This document shows, piece after piece, positions 9,168 to 17,342 of a stretch of DNA of 64,000 nucleotides. Numbering within the stretch: position 1 is the stretch's first letter; the number at the start of each line of letters is the position of its first letter. A program made the translations under genes and the position numbers. The stretch is from Betaproteobacteria bacterium. Its GTDB lineage: Bacteria > Pseudomonadota > Gammaproteobacteria > Burkholderiales > Rhodocyclaceae. The notes under the pieces were generated by a model that saw only the letters and a list, made by a program, of their open reading frames with translations, ran no database searches and was not told the origin of the DNA. Location of the stretch: the NCBI GenBank assembly GCA_009781175.1, contig WQYQ01000012.1, forward strand, positions 1 to 64,000, written 5' to 3'.

Positions 9168-10080
9168 TCACGCGTTCCGCGACGTTGAAGCCGGTTTGTT
9201 GCTGGATCTCGACCATGCAGGTTGGGCTCGTAACGTTGACTTCGGTGAGGTAGTCGCCGATCACATCCAGGCCGACGATGAGCAGTCCGCGCTGCCACAG
9301 CATGGGGGCAAGCGCCTCGCCGATGGCGCGGTCACGCTCGCTCAGCGGGCGGGCTTCGCCGCGGCCGCCGGCGGCGAGGTTGCCGCGTGACTCGCCCGCG
9401 CGCGGGATGCGCGCAAGGCTGTAGGGCATTACTTCACCGGCCACCACGAGGATGCGTTTGTCACCGTTGGCGATTTCGGGGATGTAGCGTTGCGCCATCA
9501 CGCTGCGCGTGCCCATCTGGCCAACGGCTTCGATGATCGCGTAGCGGTTCGGATCGTCGTGGCGGACGCGGAACACACCCGCGCCGCCCATGCCGTCGAG
9601 CGGTTTGAGCACGACTTCGCCGAACTCGTCGATGAAGGCGTTGAGATCTTCGGCGGCGCGCGCGACGAGCGTTGGCGCGGTGAATTGCGGGAATTCGGTA
9701 ATCGCGAGTTTTTCGGAATGGTCGCGAATCGCGCGCGGGTCGTTGTAGATTCTCGCGCCCTGTTGCTGCGCGCGTTCGAGCATCCAGGTGGCCGCGACGT
9801 ATTCAAAATCGAAAGGCGGGTCCTGGCGCATCAGCACCGCATCGAATTCGCGCAGATCGGCATCGAGCGCTTCGGTTTCGCGATACCAAGCGTGCTCGTC
9901 TGCGTTGATCGACAAGTGTGCCGCGCGCGCGCGCACGGCGCCGTCGCGCAAACGCAAATCATCGCGCAGAATTGCAAAAACCTCATGGCCGCGGGCCTGC
10001 GCGGCCCGCATCATCGCGACGCTGGAATCTTTATAGGCTTTAAGTTGGGCGAGCGGGTCGACGATAAAAGCGAGTTTCAT
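9139..10080 (-). CDS. gshB: Glutathione synthetase
   Basis: An ATP-grasp ligase joining gamma-glutamylcysteine and glycine. The 313-aa protein starts MKLAFIVDPL and shows the family motifs MRQDPPFDFEYV, NDPRAIRDHSEKL, VLKPLDGMGGAGVFR (ATP binding) and LIVGLDVIGDYLTEVNVTSPT near the C-terminus. The ATG at 10080 overlaps the gshA stop by 4 bases; a longer in-frame reading inside gshA is not used. It is the second gene of gshA-gshB-apbE. Confidence 0.97.
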   Translation of the reverse strand: MKLAFIVDPLAQLKAYKDSSVAMMRAAQARGHEVFAILRDDLRLRDGAVRARAAHLSINADEHAWYRETEALDADLREFDAVLMRQDPPFDFEYVAATWMLERAQQQGARIYNDPRAIRDHSEKLAITEFPQFTAPTLVARAAEDLNAFIDEFGEVVLKPLDGMGGAGVFRVRHDDPNRYAIIEAVGQMGTRSVMAQRYIPEIANGDKRILVVAGEVMPYSLARIPRAGESRGNLAAGGRGEARPLSERDRAIGEALAPMLWQRGLLIVGLDVIGDYLTEVNVTSPTCMVEIQQQTGFNVAERVIAALERRSD

Positions 10081-11369
10081 GCGAGCACCTCGGCAGGCGG
10101 CGCGGTCCGTTCCAGCTCGATCGCCGCGGCAAGCAGCGCCAGGCGGGCGACGACGCCATAGGCGTAGAAACGATTCGGCGGCGCGTCCGGCGCCTGGTCG
10201 GACTGCGGCAGGTTGCAATGGGTTTCGAAGGCCAGGGGCTCGAAGTGCATGCCGGGCGCATTGAGGTTTTCGTCACGGCCGCGTCCCTCATGCACGCGGT
10301 AAAAGCCGCCGACGACATAGTGGTCCAACATATAAACGACAGGTTCGGCGACGCCGCCGTTAACAGTTTCGAGCGTATGTACGCCTTCCTGAATGATGAC
10401 TTCGCTGACATGCAAGCCTTCTTTGCCGACCGACATTTTGTTGCGCTGGCGGCGGTTCAGGCCAGTGACTTCGGATGCATCGCGCACCGTCATCACCCCC
10501 ATGCCATATGTGCCTGCATCGGCTTTGACGACGACATACGGCGTTTCGCTGACACCGTATTCGGCGTACTTCGTGCGGATCTTACCGAGCAGCAGGTCGA
10601 CCTGGGCGGCGAGGCATTCTTCGCCGACGCGTTCAAGGAAATCGATTTTGCCGCAGCGGCCGAAATAAGGGTTGAGCAGCCAGGGGTCGATACCCAGCAT
10701 AGAGGCGAATTCGTCGGCGACTTCGTCGTAGGCGCGGAAGTGGGTCGATTTGCGGCGCGTTACCCAACCCGCATGCAGCGGCGGGATGATGTATTGCGAA
10801 TCCAGCCCGGTGAGAATTTCCGGCACGCCGCGGGAAAGGTCGTTATTGAGCAGGATCGCGCAGGGTTCGAAGTCGGCCAGACCGAGCCGGTTGCCATTGC
10901 GTACCAGTGGTTCGAGCAGAAGGCTGTTGCCGTCGGCCAGAGTAAGCAGGGTGGGTTCGCTGATGTCAGGCAGCAGGCTGCCGATGCGGACGTTGAGCCC
11001 GGTGCGGCGCAGAATCGTGGCGAGCTGCGCGACGTTCATCAGGTAGAACTGGTTGCGCGTATGGTTTTCCGGGATCAGCAACAGGTTACGCGCGTCGGGA
11101 CAAATCCGCTCGACGGCTGTCTGTGCCGCCTGCACGCAGAGCGGTAGAAAACTGGCATGCAGATTGTTGAAGCCACCGGGGAACAGGTTCATATCCACCG
11201 GAGCGAGTTTGAAACCGCTGTTGCGCAGGTCGACCGAGCCGTAAAACGGTGGTGTGTAGTCCTGCCACTTGCCGCGTAACCAGCTCTCGATCGCAGTCGC
11301 GTTATCGAGAAATTTACGTTCGAGTTCGTGCAGCGGCCCGACTAGAGCCGTAGTCAAGTGAGGAACCAT
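10077..11369 (-). CDS. gshA: Glutamate-cysteine ligase, Acidithiobacillus (ferrooxidans) type
   Basis: Catalyses the first step of glutathione synthesis, joining glutamate and cysteine. This 430-aa form belongs to the family unlike E. coli GshA that is found in Acidithiobacillus and Betaproteobacteria. Landmarks include GSVDLRNSGFKLAPVDMNLFPGGFNNL, written here as N-terminal GSVDLRNSG and LFPGGFNNL, plus VVVKADAGTYGMGVMTV (ATP-grasp-like) and YMLDHYVVGGFYRVH. The start ATG at 11369 has GCGGAG 9 bases upstream. It is divergent from yqgE with a 205-base gap and translationally coupled to gshB. Confidence 0.93.
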   Translation of the reverse strand: MVPHLTTALVGPLHELERKFLDNATAIESWLRGKWQDYTPPFYGSVDLRNSGFKLAPVDMNLFPGGFNNLHASFLPLCVQAAQTAVERICPDARNLLLIPENHTRNQFYLMNVAQLATILRRTGLNVRIGSLLPDISEPTLLTLADGNSLLLEPLVRNGNRLGLADFEPCAILLNNDLSRGVPEILTGLDSQYIIPPLHAGWVTRRKSTHFRAYDEVADEFASMLGIDPWLLNPYFGRCGKIDFLERVGEECLAAQVDLLLGKIRTKYAEYGVSETPYVVVKADAGTYGMGVMTVRDASEVTGLNRRQRNKMSVGKEGLHVSEVIIQEGVHTLETVNGGVAEPVVYMLDHYVVGGFYRVHEGRGRDENLNAPGMHFEPLAFETHCNLPQSDQAPDAPPNRFYAYGVVARLALLAAAIELERTAPPAEVLA

Positions 11370-11574
11370 GGATCAAATCTCCGCAAGGGGAAGTGTATTT
11401 TACCCTTTTGCTCATGGCTGACCGGCTGGCTCGGAAAATATGCTTATGCCAAAAGGGATACGCAGCTCTCCGGCCGGAAATGGAATATTGTATAGCTTGA
11501 GCTGCGCCAAGCCGGCAAGCTGATATTGTCGCGGCAATTCGAGCAGGGCGCCGGACGCCTGATAAAATAAAAAC

Positions 11575-12135
11575 GTGGAACAGACCAACCTTACCCATTA
11601 CTTTCTGATTGCCATGCCTGCCATGGCGGACCCCAATTTTTCCGGGACGCTCGCCTACATCGCGGAGCATAACGATGACGGTGCCTTGGGCATCATCATC
11701 AATCGCCCGATCGATATGGACCTTGGCGAGCTGTTCGAGAAAGTCGATATCACGCTGGATTCGGCCGATCTGGCGCGCCAGCCGGTGTATTTCGGCGGCC
11801 CGGTTCAGACCGATCGGGGCTTCGTGCTGCACCGCCCGGCGGGAGAGTGGATCTCTTCGTTGAAGGTGAGCGACGAAATCGCGCTGACGAGTTCCAAGGA
11901 CATCCTGGAGTCGCTCGGCAATTCCGGCCGGCCGGGCGATGTGTTGATTACGCTCGGCTATGCCGGCTGGTCCGCCGGCCAGCTTGAGCAGGAACTGGCG
12001 CAGAACGCCTGGCTGACCGTGCCGGCCGATCCGCACATCATCTTCAATCTGCCGCCGGAAGAACGCCTGGGTGCCGCGATGCAGTTGCTCGGCATCGATT
12101 TCTCGAATCTCTCGAACGTCGCGGGCCACGCGTAG
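11575..12135 (+). CDS. yqgE: YqgE/AlgH family protein
   Basis: A 186-aa member of the YqgE (DUF179) family, whose biochemical function is not settled. Recognisable by [20 protein letters not shown] at the N-terminus, [26 protein letters not shown] and [14 protein letters not shown]. The start is a GTG at 11575. It is followed after 6 bases by ruvX, a pairing conserved in many proteobacteria, and leads the pyrimidine cluster. AT-rich sequence (GATAAAATAAAAAC) precedes the start directly. Confidence 0.95.
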   Translation: MEQTNLTHYFLIAMPAMADPNFSGTLAYIAEHNDDGALGIIINRPIDMDLGELFEKVDITLDSADLARQPVYFGGPVQTDRGFVLHRPAGEWISSLKVSDEIALTSSKDILESLGNSGRPGDVLITLGYAGWSAGQLEQELAQNAWLTVPADPHIIFNLPPEERLGAAMQLLGIDFSNLSNVAGHA

Positions 12136-12141
12136 CCAGCA

Positions 12142-12564
12142 ATGGGAACGGTGCTCGGTTTCGATTTCGGTCTCGCCCGCATTGGTGTGGCCGTGGGCGA
12201 AACCGAACTGGGCATGGCCCAGCCGCTGCGGGTGATCGCCGGCGAGGCCAACGAGCAGCGTTTCGCGGCAATCGAAAAACTGCTCGCCGAGTGGCGGCCC
12301 GAATCCCTGGTCGTCGGCTTCCCGACGCATCTCGATGGCTCCGAACATGAACTCACGGCGCGCTGCCGGCGCTTCGCCAATCAACTCAATGGCCGCTTTC
12401 GTCTGCCGGTGCATCTGGTTGATGAGCGCTTGACTTCGCTCGAAGCCGAATCGATGCTGCGCGAGGCCGGCCAAAATCCGCGCCAGCGCAAGCAGCATCT
12501 CGACGCCGTGGCCGCGCAACGCATTCTTCAAACCTGGTTCGATACCCGACATGCATCTACCTGA
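12142..12564 (+). CDS. ruvX: Putative pre-16S rRNA nuclease RuvX/YqgF
   Basis: A 140-aa RNase H-fold protein. The first acidic motif is in [18 protein letters not shown], the second in [11 protein letters not shown], with [17 protein letters not shown] and the terminal [12 protein letters not shown] typical of YqgF. The family processes the 5' end of 16S rRNA in E. coli. Overlaps pyrR by 14 bases. Confidence 0.95.
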   Translation: MGTVLGFDFGLARIGVAVGETELGMAQPLRVIAGEANEQRFAAIEKLLAEWRPESLVVGFPTHLDGSEHELTARCRRFANQLNGRFRLPVHLVDERLTSLEAESMLREAGQNPRQRKQHLDAVAAQRILQTWFDTRHAST

Positions 12565-13051
12565 CGCCGAGCAGTTGATCGAAACCCTGGCCGGTCAGAT
12601 CCGGCCGCATATCACGTCCGCCACCGCCATGATCGGCATCCATACCGGCGGCGTTTGGCTTGCCGAGCGCCTGCACGCGCTGCTTGGGCTCACCACCCCG
12701 CTGGGCGTGATGGACGTCTCCTTCTATCGTGATGACTATGGCGCCAAAGGGCTTCACCCTTCGCCGCGCAAGAGCGACATCCGCTTCGAGGTCGACGGAG
12801 CGCCGCTGATCCTCGTCGACGATGTGCTCTACACCGGCCGCACGACGCGCGCCGCGCTCAACGAATTGTTCGACTACGGCCGTCCGGCGCGCGTCGATCT
12901 GGCGGTGCTGGTCGACCGGGGCGGGCGCGAGTTGCCGGTGGCCGCGCGCTTCTGCGGCTACACCTTGCCCGCGCCGCTTTCGGCCCACGCCAGCCTGCAA
13001 CTCCAAAAGGCCGACGGTGGCCAGCTTTCTCTGAGATTGATCCATGCTTAA
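12551..13051 (+). CDS. pyrR: PyrR: pyrimidine operon regulator / uracil phosphoribosyltransferase
   Basis: A 166-aa type I phosphoribosyltransferase with the PRPP-binding motif [18 protein letters not shown] and the PyrR-specific pattern [13 protein letters not shown] and DVSFYRDDY. In Gram-positives PyrR is an RNA-binding attenuator; in proteobacteria with pyrR-pyrB-pyrC' its regulatory role is less clear. I see no PyrR-type leader terminator before pyrB. The genes instead overlap (ruvX-pyrR by 14 bases, pyrR-pyrB by 8), so any control must act upstream or be indirect. Confidence 0.93.
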   Translation: MHLPDAEQLIETLAGQIRPHITSATAMIGIHTGGVWLAERLHALLGLTTPLGVMDVSFYRDDYGAKGLHPSPRKSDIRFEVDGAPLILVDDVLYTGRTTRAALNELFDYGRPARVDLAVLVDRGGRELPVAARFCGYTLPAPLSAHASLQLQKADGGQLSLRLIHA

Positions 13052-14003
13052 TCCTCAATTGACCAAGGATGGCGAGCTTCTCCATCTGCTGACTCTGGAG
13101 GGCCTGCCGGCGGAGGTCTTGACCCGCATCCTCGACACCGCGGCGCCTTTCACCGAAGTGGGCGAGCGCGAGGTCAAAAAGCTGCCGCTGTTGCGCGGTA
13201 AAAGCGTATTCAATGTGTTTTTCGAAAACAGCACGCGCACGCGCACGACCTTCGAAATCGCGGCCAAACGCTTGTCGGCCGACGTCATCAATCTGAATGT
13301 CGCGACGAGTTCGACGAACAAAGGCGAAACGCTGCTCGACACGATCGACAACCTGTGCGCGATGGGAGCCGACATGTTCGTCGTGCGCCATGCGTCGAGC
13401 GGCGCGCCGTATCTGATCGCCGAGCATTTGCAGCGAACGGGGCGCGGGCATATCTCGGTCGTGAACGCCGGGGACGGGCGCCATGCGCACCCGACACAGG
13501 GCCTGCTCGACATGTACACGATCCGCCATTACAAAAAGGATTTCACGCAACTGACCGTTGCCGTGGTGGGCGACGTGTTGCATTCGCGCGTCGCGCGTTC
13601 CGAACTCGCGGCGCTGACCACGCTCGGCGTGCCCGAGGTCCGCGTGATCGGTCCGCGCACCTTGCTGCCGAAGGATGTCGGGCGCATGGGGGTGCGCGTC
13701 TTCCACGACATGAAGGAAGGCTTGCGCAATGTCGATGTCGTGATGATGCTGCGCTTGCAGAACGAGCGCATGCAGGGGGCTTTGTTGCCGTCGAGCCAGG
13801 AATATTTCAAGGTCTGGGGCCTGACGCCTGAAAAACTCGCGCGCGCCAAACCCGATGCGATCGTGATGCATCCGGGGCCGATGAATCGCGGCGTCGAAAT
13901 CGATTCCGCCGTGGCGGACGGCGGCAATGCCGTGATTCTGCCGCAGGTGACATTCGGTATTGCGGTGCGCATGGCCGTGTTGTCGATGCTGGCGCGTCAT
14001 TGA
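13044..14003 (+). CDS. pyrB: Aspartate carbamoyltransferase catalytic subunit
   Basis: Forms N-carbamoyl-aspartate, the committed step of pyrimidine synthesis. The 319-aa protein has the carbamoyl-phosphate site [19 protein letters not shown], the active-site loop segment [15 protein letters not shown], and [19 protein letters not shown]. The regulatory subunit PyrI is absent; the downstream gene is a DHOase-like protein, as in the class A ATCases of pseudomonads in which pyrC' is structurally required. Confidence 0.97.
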   Translation: MLNPQLTKDGELLHLLTLEGLPAEVLTRILDTAAPFTEVGEREVKKLPLLRGKSVFNVFFENSTRTRTTFEIAAKRLSADVINLNVATSSTNKGETLLDTIDNLCAMGADMFVVRHASSGAPYLIAEHLQRTGRGHISVVNAGDGRHAHPTQGLLDMYTIRHYKKDFTQLTVAVVGDVLHSRVARSELAALTTLGVPEVRVIGPRTLLPKDVGRMGVRVFHDMKEGLRNVDVVMMLRLQNERMQGALLPSSQEYFKVWGLTPEKLARAKPDAIVMHPGPMNRGVEIDSAVADGGNAVILPQVTFGIAVRMAVLSMLARH

Positions 14004-14025
14004 TCTGGTTTGAGGAATAGAGGGG

Positions 14026-15309
14026 ATGATGAGGCTTCAAATCGCCAAAGGCCGTGTGCTCGACCCGGTGCACCGCATCGATGCTGCACAGGATGTTTTC
14101 ATTGCCGAGGGGAAAATCGTAGCGCTCGGGCGCGCGCCGGATGGATTCACGCCCGATCGGGTCATCGATGCCGCGGGGCTCGTCGTTGCGCCGGGTTTCG
14201 TCGACCTCTCCGCGCGCCTGCGGGAGCCCGGCTTCGAATACCGGGCCACGCTTGAATCGGAAATGCAGGCCGCGATGGCGGGCGGCGTGACGAGCCTGGC
14301 CTGCCCGCCCGACACGGACCCGCCCCTGGACGAGCCGGGCCTTGTCGAAATGCTGTGTTACCGCGCGCGCAATCTGAACTGCGCGCACGTCTATCCGATC
14401 GGCGCGCTGACCTTCGGCCTCAAAGGTGAACGGCTCACCGAAATGGCCGAGCTGGTCGAAGCGGGCTGTGTCGCGTTCGGTCAGGCGACGCGGCCGGTCG
14501 TCGATACGATGGTACTGATGCGCGCGATGGAGTACGCGGCGACGTTCGGTTTCCGGGTCTGGCTGCAACCGATGGAGTATTACCTGGCGCGCGGCGGTAT
14601 CGCGCACGATGGCGAAGTCGCGGCGCGCCTTGGCTTGACAGGAATTCCCGTCGAAGCCGAAACGATCGCGCTGTCGCGCCACCTGCATCTGGCGCGTAGC
14701 ACGGGCGTGAAGCTGCACATCACCCGGCTGTCGTCGGCGGCCGGGCTGGAGTTGATTAAGCGCGCGCGCGCCGATGGGGTCGACGTGACCTGCGATGTGG
14801 GGATTCACTACCTGCATCTGTGTGACATGGATATCGGCTACTTCAATCCGCTTTGTCATCTGATTCCGCCGCTGCGCGCCCAGCGCGATCGCGAAGCCTT
14901 GCGCGCGGGTCTGGCGGCCGGCGATATCGACGCCACATGTTCCGACCACAGCCCGGTCGACGACGACGGCAAACTGATGCCCTTCGCGGAATCCGAAGCC
15001 GGGGCGACGGGGCTTGAGCTGCTCTTGCCGCTGACGCTCAAGTGGGGCCAGGAAATGAAGCTGCCGCTGGCGCAGACGCTGGCGCGGATCACCTCGGATG
15101 CGGCGCGCATCATGGGCATCAAGAAAGGCGGCCATCTCGGCGTCGGTGCGCGTGCCGACGTGTGCGTGTTCGATCCGGCGGGCTATCGAAAAATCACGCG
15201 CGAAACCCTCAAAAGCCAGGGCAAGAACACGCCCTTCCTCGGGATCGAATTGCCGGGCCGCGTGCGCTATACCTTGGTCGAAGGGCGTGTGATGTTCGAG
15301 GGTGAATGA
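14026..15309 (+). CDS. Dihydroorotase-like PyrC' (PyrX), probably non-catalytic
   Basis: A 427-aa class I dihydroorotase-like amidohydrolase. The metal-binding HxH that normally precedes REPG is missing: the sequence reads VAPGFVDLSARLREPG, with S-A-R in place of H-x-H. The later carboxylated-lysine and histidine sites are also not in usual form, although CSDHSPVDDDGK is retained. This is the hallmark of the inactive PyrC' subunit that holds PyrB in a dodecameric ATCase, so real dihydroorotase should be encoded elsewhere. Two ATGs in tandem (14026 and 14029) are possible starts. Ends 21 bases before a strong terminator. Confidence 0.88.
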   Translation: MMRLQIAKGRVLDPVHRIDAAQDVFIAEGKIVALGRAPDGFTPDRVIDAAGLVVAPGFVDLSARLREPGFEYRATLESEMQAAMAGGVTSLACPPDTDPPLDEPGLVEMLCYRARNLNCAHVYPIGALTFGLKGERLTEMAELVEAGCVAFGQATRPVVDTMVLMRAMEYAATFGFRVWLQPMEYYLARGGIAHDGEVAARLGLTGIPVEAETIALSRHLHLARSTGVKLHITRLSSAAGLELIKRARADGVDVTCDVGIHYLHLCDMDIGYFNPLCHLIPPLRAQRDREALRAGLAAGDIDATCSDHSPVDDDGKLMPFAESEAGATGLELLLPLTLKWGQEMKLPLAQTLARITSDAARIMGIKKGGHLGVGARADVCVFDPAGYRKITRETLKSQGKNTPFLGIELPGRVRYTLVEGRVMFEGE

Positions 15310-15330
15310 GCTGGATTCACGTCCGTTATA

Positions 15331-15372
15331 AAACCCCCGCGAGGATAAAACTCGCGGGGGTTTGTTTTTTTA
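15331..15372 (+). terminator. Intrinsic terminator after pyrC'
   Basis: A 13-bp stem (AAACCCCCGCGAG at 15331-15343 with CTCGCGGGGGTTT at 15351-15363), a 7-base loop and a run GTTTTTTTT. It closes the yqgE-pyrC' transcript. Confidence 0.95.
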
Positions 15373-15465
15373 TGGCGGGATTTCAAGCCGATTCGCAGGA
15401 AAAGTGCCAAATTGTTCCTCATTGCCCAGAGGTAAAAAGTCACCTTTTTGCGTCATCTGCCGATA

Positions 15466-15547
15466 TTGACTAACGGTCAGACTGTTCCGCTCAGAAAATG
15501 AATTGACTCCCCATGGAGGGCGTGATTAATTACTGACCGACGGGTCA
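15466..15547 (+). promoter_or_regulatory. Promoter and operator region of the TetR-efflux operon
   Basis: A TTGACT at 15503-15508 is a candidate -35 box. Just beyond the expected -10 (AT-rich GATTAATTA) lies the inverted repeat TGACC-GACG-GGTCA (15534-15547), a typical TetR-family operator. A related imperfect repeat TGACTAACGGTCA occurs at 15467-15479. The TetR gene starts 41 bases downstream, so autorepression is likely. Confidence 0.6.
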
Positions 15548-15588
15548 TTAAGTGCTCGCATTGGGGCGGGTTATCGTTTGGGGTACTG

Positions 15589-16254
15589 ATGAGTGTTCAG
15601 CAAGCGGGTTCGCGTGGAGAGGGCGTTCAGCGTCAGCGGCGCAAGGCGGCACGGCCGTCCGAGTTGAGCGCGGCCGCTTTGGCGTTGTTCGTCGAAAAAG
15701 GTTTTGCCGCGACGCGCCTGGATGAGATTGCCGCGCGCGCGGGCGTTTCCAAGGGCACGCTTTATCTGTATTTCGATAGCAAGGAAGCCTTGTTCGAGGC
15801 CGCGATCCGCGACGGGATTCTGCCCTTGGTCGAGGCGGTCGAGGCACAGGCAGAGCGCCTCGCCGGAGATCCCGAGCGCATACTGCGGGAAATTTTGAAC
15901 CGTTGGTGGGCCGGCGTCGTCGCCACCGATCTGGGCGGTATCCCGAAGCTGATGCTGGCCGAGGCGGCGAGTTTTCCCGCCGTGGCCCGGTTTTTCTATG
16001 AGAACGTCGTCGAGCGCGGACGGCGTTTGATCCGTGCCGCGCTCGAATGCGGCGTACAAAGCGGCCAATTCCGGCCGCTCGATATGGAAATCGCGACGAG
16101 TCTCTTTTTCGTGCCGGTCTTGCATGTTGCCACCTGCGGGCAATCGCTGGCTTTTTCAGACGCTTGCGTGCATGAGCCGCGAGCTTTTCTCGAAAACCAT
16201 CTTGAAATCTACCTGCGCGGTATCCGCGCGGAGAAGAAAGGATGTTCCCGATGA
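15589..16254 (+). CDS. TetR/AcrR family regulator of the efflux operon
   Basis: A 221-aa repressor with the N-terminal TetR helix-turn-helix (ALALFVEKGFAATRLDEIAA, then GVSKGTLYLYFDSKEALFEA) and a helical ligand-binding domain. It is the first gene of an operon with a periplasmic adaptor and an RND pump (overlapping the adaptor by 4 bases with the start chosen there). It most likely represses this operon by binding the TGACC-N4-GGTCA site upstream. Inducer unknown. Confidence 0.92.
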   Translation: MSVQQAGSRGEGVQRQRRKAARPSELSAAALALFVEKGFAATRLDEIAARAGVSKGTLYLYFDSKEALFEAAIRDGILPLVEAVEAQAERLAGDPERILREILNRWWAGVVATDLGGIPKLMLAEAASFPAVARFFYENVVERGRRLIRAALECGVQSGQFRPLDMEIATSLFFVPVLHVATCGQSLAFSDACVHEPRAFLENHLEIYLRGIRAEKKGCSR

Positions 16255-17342
16255 GAATCCTGGCTTGCTCGATTGCGCTACTCGCGATCGCAGTCGCAGG
16301 CTGCACCAAGGAGACCCAAAAAAAGGAAGCGCCGCGTCCGGCCTTGGTGCGCCAGATCAGTCTCGGAGACACCGAACAGGCATTCGTCTATTCGGGCGAA
16401 GTGCGTGCGCGGCATGAAGCGGATCTGGGCTTCCGGGTCGGCGGGAAGATCCTTGAACGCCGGGTCAATCTTGGCGATCGGGTGCGCCGCGGGCAGCTTC
16501 TGGCAAGGCTTGATCCGAAAGATGTCGCCCTCGCGGCGAATGCTGCAAAGGCTCAGGTCGCCGCGGCGGAGGCGGATGAAAAGCTGGCCGAGGCGGAATA
16601 TGAGCGTACACATTCGCTCGCAGCCAAAAATTACGTCAGCAGTTCGGTTGTCGATCAACGTTACAGCGCGCTTCTGGCAGCGCAGGCGCGGCTCAAGCAA
16701 GCACGCTCGCAGGCGGATATCGCACTGAACCAGAACGCTTATGCGAATCTGCTTGCCGACCGCGACGGGGTTGTGACGCAAGTCGCCGCCGATGCCGGAC
16801 AGGTCGTTGCCGTCGGGCAGCCCGTGGTGCGGCTGGCCGATTCGATCGAGCGCGAGGTTTTGATTTATGTGCCGGAGCGGCGGATTGCCGGCTTGAAGCC
16901 CGGTGCGGCCGCGCTGGTGCGTTCTTGGGCGATGCCGGAGCAAACCTTTGAGGCCGAGGTGCGCGAAGTGGGCGCCGCGGCGGATGCGGCAACCCGGACC
17001 TATCCCGTGCGCGTGCGCATCAAGGCCGATACGGATCAATTCGCATTGGGATCAACCGCCGCCGTAGCCTTTCCCGGTGTGCTGTCGGGCAGTGTCGTGC
17101 TGCCGCATGGCGCGCTGGTGGAGCGCGATGGCAAGGCACTGGTCTGGGTGGTTGAACAGAACGGCGTCGTGCAGCCGCGTAATGTCGAAGTCGGCAGTCT
17201 GCGCGAGGATGGTGCTCTCATCAAGGCCGGGCTCGCCGATGGCGACAAAGTCGTGGTGGTCGGCGCGTACAAGCTGGTTGCTGGAATGAAGGTGACGCCG
17301 GTGCCGGAATCCGCGCCGGCCGCTTTGGATGTGACGCGATGA
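16251..17342 (+). CDS. RND efflux periplasmic adaptor (membrane fusion protein), lipoprotein
   Basis: A 363-aa HlyD/AcrA-type adaptor. The chosen start, ATG 16251, gives an 18-residue lipoprotein signal MRILACSIALLAIAVAGC with AAGGA about 8 bases upstream; an ATG 9 bases earlier is possible. The body has a split lipoyl domain (VGGKILERRVNLGDRVRRGQ and LADRDGVVTQVAADAGQVV), a helical hairpin between them and a beta-barrel. It links the RND pump to an outer membrane channel. Co-transcribed with tetR and the pump; the tolC-like gene at 21347 may supply the channel. Confidence 0.93.
   Translation: MRILACSIALLAIAVAGCTKETQKKEAPRPALVRQISLGDTEQAFVYSGEVRARHEADLGFRVGGKILERRVNLGDRVRRGQLLARLDPKDVALAANAAKAQVAAAEADEKLAEAEYERTHSLAAKNYVSSSVVDQRYSALLAAQARLKQARSQADIALNQNAYANLLADRDGVVTQVAADAGQVVAVGQPVVRLADSIEREVLIYVPERRIAGLKPGAAALVRSWAMPEQTFEAEVREVGAAADAATRTYPVRVRIKADTDQFALGSTAAVAFPGVLSGSVVLPHGALVERDGKALVWVVEQNGVVQPRNVEVGSLREDGALIKAGLADGDKVVVVGAYKLVAGMKVTPVPESAPAALDVTR

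Noticed and set aside
13807..15135. 442-aa minus-strand frame opposite pyrB and pyrC'
   Set aside because: Antisense to two well-supported genes, with arginine- and glutamine-rich low-information translation.
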